DNA of 11,177 nt from Methanospirillum hungatei (GTDB taxonomy: Archaea > Halobacteriota > Methanomicrobia > Methanomicrobiales > Methanospirillaceae), in NCBI RefSeq assembly GCF_020216685.1, contig NZ_JAIWNS010000177.1:1-11177 (forward strand). The letters run 5' to 3'. Position numbers and translations under genes: made by a program. Every line of letters starts with the position of its first letter. Within the stretch, counting starts at the first letter, position 1. Shown here in pieces: positions 8,109-11,177 of the stretch. The notes beneath the pieces were generated by a model. The model saw nothing but the letters and a program-made list of their open reading frames with translations, was not told the origin of the DNA and did no database searches.

Positions 8109-8706
8109 ATGCTGACTGTATGAGGGCTGCAGCCGCCTTGATAAACCGCTCTCCGTTCTCCCGTGCAGGAATTCCATGACCCGGGTAGAGACCCCCCACC
8201 TTCAGTTGGGTCAGTTTCTGTAGTGAGTCGGAGAGAACACTCCTGCTTCCTCCTGGAAAGTCATACCGTCCGAATGCCCCGTCAGAAAAGACAGTATCAC
8301 CGGAGATAAGTTCTGCTGATCCTCTGTCATACAGACAGATGCTTCCCGGTGTATGGCCGGGGGTGTGGATGATCTCATACCCTTCGATCACTTCCCCCCC
8401 ATGGAGGATGATATCCGGGATGATCCCGGGAGAATGCTCTCCGAAATGCATTGCAAGGCTGAGGTTATCATTTATCAGCCCTTCTGCGTCAGCCTCATGA
8501 ATACAGATCTTTGCCCCGGTCATCTTCTGCAATGCCGGAAGGTAGGCGATATGATCAAAATGACAATGGGTCAGGATGATATGGGTGATGGTGTTTCGAT
8601 GCGCCTCTATTGCCATCGGGGTCACACCGGCGTCAACCAGAACCGTCCCCCGTGCAACATAGGCATTTGCATACATCCCCCTCCCTGGGATGAATTTTAC
8701 TGCCAT
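8101..8706 (-). CDS. Metallo-beta-lactamase-fold hydrolase (glyoxalase II-like)
   Basis: 201 residues from the ATG at 8706. The full MBL metal-binding set is present: HCHFDH (47-52), H117 in HTPGHTPGS, D137 in SGDTVF and H177 in YPGHG, so two metal ions are expected. The compact single-domain form matches glyoxalase II-like thioester hydrolases, but archaeal members of this group have mostly unknown substrates, so a specific reaction cannot be given. The start is chosen by family N-terminus (MAVKFIPGRGMYANAYV). A TTG at 8736 would add 10 residues and leave only 7 bases to thiC. No convincing Shine-Dalgarno precedes either, so a short-leader or leaderless mRNA is possible. Its stop overlaps the DUF123 start, forming a two-gene unit that diverges from thiC across 37 bases. 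Confidence 0.9.
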   Translation of the reverse strand: MAVKFIPGRGMYANAYVARGTVLVDAGVTPMAIEAHRNTITHIILTHCHFDHIAYLPALQKMTGAKICIHEADAEGLINDNLSLAMHFGEHSPGIIPDIILHGGEVIEGYEIIHTPGHTPGSICLYDRGSAELISGDTVFSDGAFGRYDFPGGSRSVLSDSLQKLTQLKVGGLYPGHGIPARENGERFIKAAAALIQSAYG

Positions 8707-8743
8707 GTGACTATCATATTCCCCGGCATACAACAAGTAGGAT
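8707..8743. promoter_or_regulatory. Very short divergent promoter region, MBL gene / thiC
   Basis: Only 37 bases separate the two start codons. TATA-like hexamers face both ways (TCATATT near 8714-8720 for thiC; CCATATCC near 8740-8747 on the minus strand for the MBL gene, lying inside the first thiC codons). Each would start transcription within about 10 bases of its ATG, so both mRNAs would be leaderless or nearly so. AGGA touches the thiC ATG with a 1-base spacer, too close for normal use. No riboswitch fits here. Confidence 0.35.
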
Positions 8744-10018
8744 ATGGTACCTACCCGATATTCCCTTCCTGATACCTCAGTTCTGAATACAATAGCTCAG
8801 GCTGAATCACTCGATACTGACCGTTTAATCAGACTGATACAGGCGGGAAGGGTGGTAGTCCCCCGAAATCCAAGACGACCAAACCCCCCCTGTGCCATCG
8901 GTGAAGGATGTAAAGTCAAGGTCAATGTTAACGTCGGCACGTCCCAGGGTCTTTGTGATCCAGCCCTTGAAAAGGAGAAAGCAGAGGCAGCGATCCAGAA
9001 CGGTGGCCATACATTGATGGATCTCTCGACTGGGGGAGATCTGCCCGCTATCCGCCGTATGGTGCTTTCATATCCGGTACCGGTCGGGACCGTTCCTATC
9101 TATGAGGCCGTCAGAAGGGCAGGGTCGGTCCAGGATATTGATGCAGATCTCCTGTTCACTGTCATCCGCGAGCACTGCAGGGACGGGGTGGATTTCCTCA
9201 CCCTTCACTGCGGGGTAAACCAGGATGTGCTCCGATCCCTTCGGGAAGATCCGCGCCGTATGGGGGTTGTGTCACGGGGCGGATCATTCCATGTCGCGAT
9301 GATGGCAGCACAGGAAGAAGAAAATCCGCTCTGGAGTGAATTTGATTACCTGTGTGAGATACTTGCTGAATACCAGGTCGTAGTCAGCCTGGGTGACGGG
9401 ATGCGTCCGGGCTGTCATGAAGATGCCGCACGTGAGGCAAAGACGGTTGAATATCTGAACCTTGGCAGGCTTGCACGACGGGCCCATCACCTCGGTATCC
9501 CCCGGATGATTGAAGGGCCGGGTCACATGCCCCTTGAACAGATAGGATACAATGTCCGGATGATCAAGGAACTGACTGATCATGCCCCGCTCTACCTTCT
9601 TGGCCCGCTGGTCACCGACATTGCATCAGGGTATGATCATGTGGTCGGTGCGATTGGTGGTGCCATTGCCTGCAAGCATGGGGCAAATTTCCTGTGTATG
9701 GTATCTCCAAGTGAACACCTTGCTCTCCCCCGGGTTCATGATATAATTGAAGGGACCCGGGCCTCTGTTCTTGCAGCACATGTCGGGGATCTGCTTGCCG
9801 GAAGAGAAGATGCACGAGACCGTGAGATTATGATGGGAAAGGCACGGCAGGAACTGGACTGGGAGAAACAGTTCAATCTTTCATTGTTCCCTGACGTGGC
9901 AAGAAGTATTCATGACCGAGACCCGGAGAAGGAGACCTGCTCGATGTGTGGTGACCTGTGTGCGGTGAAGATGGTCCGTGATCTCTTCATGGCTCCGGAT
10001 GATGATGGAACAGCGTGA
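8744..10018 (+). CDS. thiC: Phosphomethylpyrimidine synthase (4-amino-5-hydroxymethyl-2-methylpyrimidine phosphate synthase), ThiC
   Basis: 424 residues. ThiC is a radical-SAM enzyme that turns aminoimidazole ribotide into the pyrimidine half of thiamine (EC 4.1.99.17). Seen: IGEGCKVKVNVNVGTS (52-67), MDLSTGGDL (92-100), the DFLTLHCG barrel strand (150-157), SRGGSF (177-182), GDGMRPGC (217-224), MIEGPGHMP (255-263, metal-ligand His), and the C-terminal cluster motif C399-S-M-C402-G-D-L-C406. The cluster spacing is CX2CX3C, one shorter than the CX2CX4C of E. coli-type ThiC; I believe this is usual in the short archaeal/clostridial clade, which also lacks the bacterial N-terminal domain. An in-frame TAG at 8738-8740 fixes the start at the ATG at 8744. 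No thiamine riboswitch is visible; the neighbours are not thiamine genes. Confidence 0.97.
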   Translation: MVPTRYSLPDTSVLNTIAQAESLDTDRLIRLIQAGRVVVPRNPRRPNPPCAIGEGCKVKVNVNVGTSQGLCDPALEKEKAEAAIQNGGHTLMDLSTGGDLPAIRRMVLSYPVPVGTVPIYEAVRRAGSVQDIDADLLFTVIREHCRDGVDFLTLHCGVNQDVLRSLREDPRRMGVVSRGGSFHVAMMAAQEEENPLWSEFDYLCEILAEYQVVVSLGDGMRPGCHEDAAREAKTVEYLNLGRLARRAHHLGIPRMIEGPGHMPLEQIGYNVRMIKELTDHAPLYLLGPLVTDIASGYDHVVGAIGGAIACKHGANFLCMVSPSEHLALPRVHDIIEGTRASVLAAHVGDLLAGREDARDREIMMGKARQELDWEKQFNLSLFPDVARSIHDRDPEKETCSMCGDLCAVKMVRDLFMAPDDDGTA

Positions 10019-10063
10019 GAAGGGTTGAGATGAAGGAAAGACTTACATGGAGTGAATAAAACG

Positions 10064-10135
10064 ATGACAGTCAAACTGAAAATTCATAATTTTGGCCCCT
10101 ATAAGGAGGCGGAAGTTCCATTAAATCCATATTAA
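10064..10135 (+). pseudogene. Truncated 5' remnant of an AAA/SMC-like (OLD/AAA15-type) ATPase gene
   Basis: A 23-codon frame, MTVKLKIHNFGPYKEAEVPL then NPY and TAA. This is the usual opening strand of RecF/SMC-like AAA ATPases (pattern M..L.I.NFGP.K.A...L.P), which normally runs straight on to a G.N.SGKS Walker A. Here a stop appears where that motif should begin, and AT-rich non-coding sequence follows. GGAGTGA at 10050-10056 lies about 7 bases before the ATG, so the ribosome-binding site and start survive. I infer a deleted gene whose head remains 45 bases after thiC. No later fragment of the ATPase was recognised in any frame. The match is short, and chance resemblance cannot be excluded. 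Confidence 0.55.
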
Positions 10136-10141
10136 AATTAT

Positions 10142-10257
10142 TCTGCGTAAATGATTAATATTTATAATATTTAATAAATCACAAAGATATCTATTCGACA
10201 ATCTTAAAAATCTGCGTTTAATTCCGCAAAATGATAAATACGCACCACTATCTGCGT
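10142..10257 (+). repeat. Three dispersed copies of TCTGCGT
   Basis: TCTGCGT occurs at 10142-10148, 10211-10217 and 10251-10257, starts 69 and 40 bases apart. The third lies in the right arm of the inverted repeat at 10233-10264. Significance is uncertain for a 7-base word, but the density in an otherwise AT-rich stretch is notable. Confidence 0.35.
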
Positions 10258-10264
10258 TATTATC
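10233..10264. repeat. Imperfect inverted repeat, 12-base arms
   Basis: GATAAATACGCA (10233-10244) and TGCGTTATTATC (10253-10264) pair at 10 of 12 positions around the 8-base loop CCACTATC. It could be an operator or the end of a degraded element. There is no T-run after it on either strand that would make it a terminator. Confidence 0.4.
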
Positions 10265-10436
10265 TGGCTTCATATCAAAGAAAATTGCATGAACAAAGAA
10301 AAAGGAGACTGGGGGTAATACCAACCCCGGTCTGCACTATCAATCATGATCCCCACCCAAAAAATGTATGGACCAATATCCGTCAGTCAAGGAGTTTTCA
10401 CATGAATCGGGTTTTTCGTATTCAGTGAAATGAGCT

Positions 10437-10475
10437 AAAAAAGATCTCAGGCAATAATGTCCTTCAATGAAAAAA
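10437..10475 (-). terminator. Twin T-tract terminator behind the histone gene
   Basis: On the minus strand, T6 at 10470-10475 begins 3 bases after the histone stop, and a second T6 lies at 10437-10442. Archaeal transcription ends at such T-rich tracts without needing a hairpin. This is the clearest terminator in the window. Confidence 0.5.
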
Positions 10476-10478
10476 GGT

Positions 10479-10688
10479 TTAGGCGAATTTCTCTGCTGCC
10501 ATCTCAATGTCTTCGGCTTTGAGCGTCTTCCGACCGGCATGGCTGGAGAGTTTGTTTGCTTCCCTTACAAGTTTTGCCAGGTAATTTTCAGCATGTTCAA
10601 CAAGTGCCTGGGTAGCATCTGCACCCACACGTTCAGCTCCATTGTTCTTTGCGACACGGGCAACGGCTGCAAGTGGTAAATCTGCCAT
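10479..10688 (-). CDS. Archaeal histone, HMf-like
   Basis: 69 residues, one histone fold, the standard size of HMfA/HMfB-type archaeal histones, which dimerise and wrap DNA into extendable nucleosome-like particles. Seen: LPLAAVARVAKNNGAERV (4-21) with R20 at the place of the DNA-contacting arginine of loop 1, then HAGRKTLKAEDIEMA (50-64) with R53 and D60 as the family's conserved salt-bridge pair, and K54-T55 for loop 2 DNA contact. There is no tail beyond the fold. The ATG at 10688 has no Shine-Dalgarno. An AT-rich upstream sequence offers weak close TATA matches (10714-10726) and a perfect one at 10783-10790. The gene stands alone between two gene-poor stretches. Confidence 0.97.
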   Translation of the reverse strand: MADLPLAAVARVAKNNGAERVGADATQALVEHAENYLAKLVREANKLSSHAGRKTLKAEDIEMAAEKFA

Positions 10689-10755
10689 AATATATCAAGG
10701 ATTAATATATGAAGTATAGTATTAATAGATTTTGCTCATATTTTTGCTAAATCTT

Positions 10756-10765
10756 ATGATATCAT
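10756..10765. repeat. Perfect 10-base palindrome upstream of the histone gene
   Basis: ATGATATCAT. If the TATA box at 10783-10790 drives the histone gene, the transcription start (near 10760) falls within this palindrome, a place where a repressor would block initiation. A chance 10-base palindrome is quite possible in AT-rich DNA. Confidence 0.35.
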
Positions 10766-10782
10766 GCCTGGTATTGAAAGGG

Positions 10783-10790
10783 TATATAAA
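10783..10790 (-). promoter_or_regulatory. Strong TATA box, probable histone promoter
   Basis: On the minus strand it reads TTTATATA, the methanogen box A consensus in the direction of the histone gene, and would give a leader of about 70 bases. Read on the plus strand it is TATATAAA, which would place a start near 10812, right at an ATG (10814). The orientation is therefore not certain, but the histone is the only confident gene in reach. Confidence 0.45.
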
Positions 10791-10902
10791 TAAATTCATT
10801 CGTCTTCTGATAGATGGTTGAGCGTGGATTTCTTCTCCGCGACCTGAACAGATCCGCACATTGACTCTTCCGGAAGTCTGAAGTACCCTGAAAGGATTGA
10901 TG

Positions 10903-10929
10903 GTTGCAACCGGTTGCAACTGTTGAAAC
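10903..10929. promoter_or_regulatory. GTTGCAAC array with an 18-base perfect palindrome, possible operator
   Basis: GTTGCAAC (itself palindromic) stands at 10903-10910 and 10913-10920, and a variant GTTGAAAC at 10922-10929, with steps of 10 and 9 bases, about one helical turn. The first two form the perfect 18-base palindrome GTTGCAACCGGTTGCAAC. A further TGCAACC lies at 11000-11006. This layout suits cooperative binding of a dimeric regulator. Confidence 0.5.
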
Positions 10930-11177
10930 TGGGAGAAATTTTAAATTTCGTCTAAAATTTTCTGGGTTTCCACTCACAGGATTTTCTCACAAAACCAGAT
11001 GCAACCCATAAGAAATCGCCTGATTAATCATCTATCCTGGTTATGATTTTTTTTGAGAAAAAACTGCACAAAAAAAAAAAAAAATTATTTCAGACTGTTT
11101 TCCAGTGGTTTTAGCCATATACCTTTTAACCTGTTTCAAGCAACACTGGTATGTCACACAGAGCCCTGTGAAAAACC
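10930..11177. other. Gene-free right end with palindromes and homopolymer tracts
   Basis: No gene is recognised in any frame. Contents: GAAATTT-T-AAATTTC (10935-10949), palindrome TGATTAATCA (11021-11030), a run of 8 T (11047-11054), a run of 15 A (11070-11084), CCAGTG/CACTGG inverted repeat (11102-11107 and 11144-11149), and a small CACAG-AGCC-CTGTG hairpin (11157-11170). The A run is a T15 tract on the minus strand and could end a leftward transcript from beyond the window. Confidence 0.45.

Larger units (their letters stand above)
10136..10463. other. AT-rich gene-free stretch between the ATPase remnant and histone terminators
   Basis: About 330 bases with no gene I recognise. A 65-codon plus-strand frame (10231-10428) has no family features and no convincing ribosome-binding site. 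The left half is very AT-rich, with a near dyad ATTAATATT/AATATTTAAT at about 10154-10175, and holds three TCTGCGT copies and an inverted repeat (listed separately). The right half holds a small hairpin GGGGT...ACCCC near 10315-10331. Confidence 0.5.

Noticed and set aside
8109..8177. A 23-codon N-terminal extension of the DUF123 protein
   Set aside because: It lies inside the MBL gene in another frame; the family N-terminus begins at the ATG at 8108.
8707..8736. TTG start adding 10 residues to the MBL protein
   Set aside because: No ribosome-binding site, it leaves only 7 bases before thiC, and the extra residues do not fit the MBL N-terminus.
10030..10059. A 9-codon frame (MKERLTWSE) just after thiC, upstream of the ATPase remnant
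   Set aside because: Too short to separate from chance; it overlaps the ribosome-binding region of the remnant, so a leader peptide is possible but unsupported.
10231..10428. A 65-residue plus-strand frame and overlapping minus-strand frames in the gap before the histone gene
   Set aside because: No family features, mixed composition and no convincing translation signal; the minus-strand frames also run into histone gene sequence or its terminators.
10903..10929. GTTGCAAC copies as a CRISPR array
   Set aside because: The units are 8 bases with 1-2 bases between them; there are no spacers of CRISPR length and no cas genes.
10722..10977. Two overlapping minus-strand frames upstream of the histone gene
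   Set aside because: They run through the TATA box and palindrome region and resemble no family; composition is that of non-coding DNA.
10930..11177. Replication origin in the palindrome-rich right end
   Set aside because: No orc1/cdc6 gene nearby and no origin-recognition-box-like repeats were recognised.

Overview
The window reads as a piece of a methanogen chromosome, most likely from the order Methanomicrobiales (inference). An archaeal HMf-type histone, a Hel308-type helicase, an archaeal TyrRS, type II GAPDH, RIO1 and a Pno1/Dim2-like KH protein make it archaeal. A large secreted NosD-like/PKD protein, a short-form ThiC, TATA boxes and GGTGA/GGAG ribosome-binding sites narrow the guess. 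No rRNA, tRNA, CRISPR array or insertion sequence was seen.

Left block (1-3792, all minus strand): read in the direction of transcription it is gap (archaeal GAPDH), tyrS, rio1, KH protein (Pno1/Dim2 family), then the start of hel308, which runs off the left edge. Gaps are 42, 15, 29 and 44 bases, so it looks like one operon started by a TATA box upstream of gap. RIO1 and the KH protein are both late small-subunit ribosome maturation factors, so translation and ribosome biogenesis dominate this block, with a gluconeogenic enzyme at its head.

Middle (3793-7606): a minus-strand YhhQ/VUT-family transporter (queuosine/archaeosine precursor type) diverges from a plus-strand 880-residue secreted beta-helix protein with one C-terminal PKD domain. 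The 276-base gap between them carries a clear TATA box for the secreted protein.

Right-middle (7659-10018): a metallo-beta-lactamase-fold hydrolase and a DUF123 GIY-YIG-like protein overlap by 8 bases on the minus strand. They diverge from thiC (thiamine pyrimidine synthesis) across only 37 bases.

Right end (10019-11177): this is AT-rich and gene-poor. It holds a truncated 23-codon start of an AAA/SMC-like ATPase, small repeats, the histone gene with T-rich terminators behind it, and about 490 bases with several perfect palindromes. One of these is a GTTGCAAC array that looks like an operator.

I found no convincing new multi-gene system. The most unusual signals are the ATPase remnant after thiC, the GTTGCAAC operator-like array upstream of the histone gene, and the MBL/DUF123 pair set back to back with thiC.
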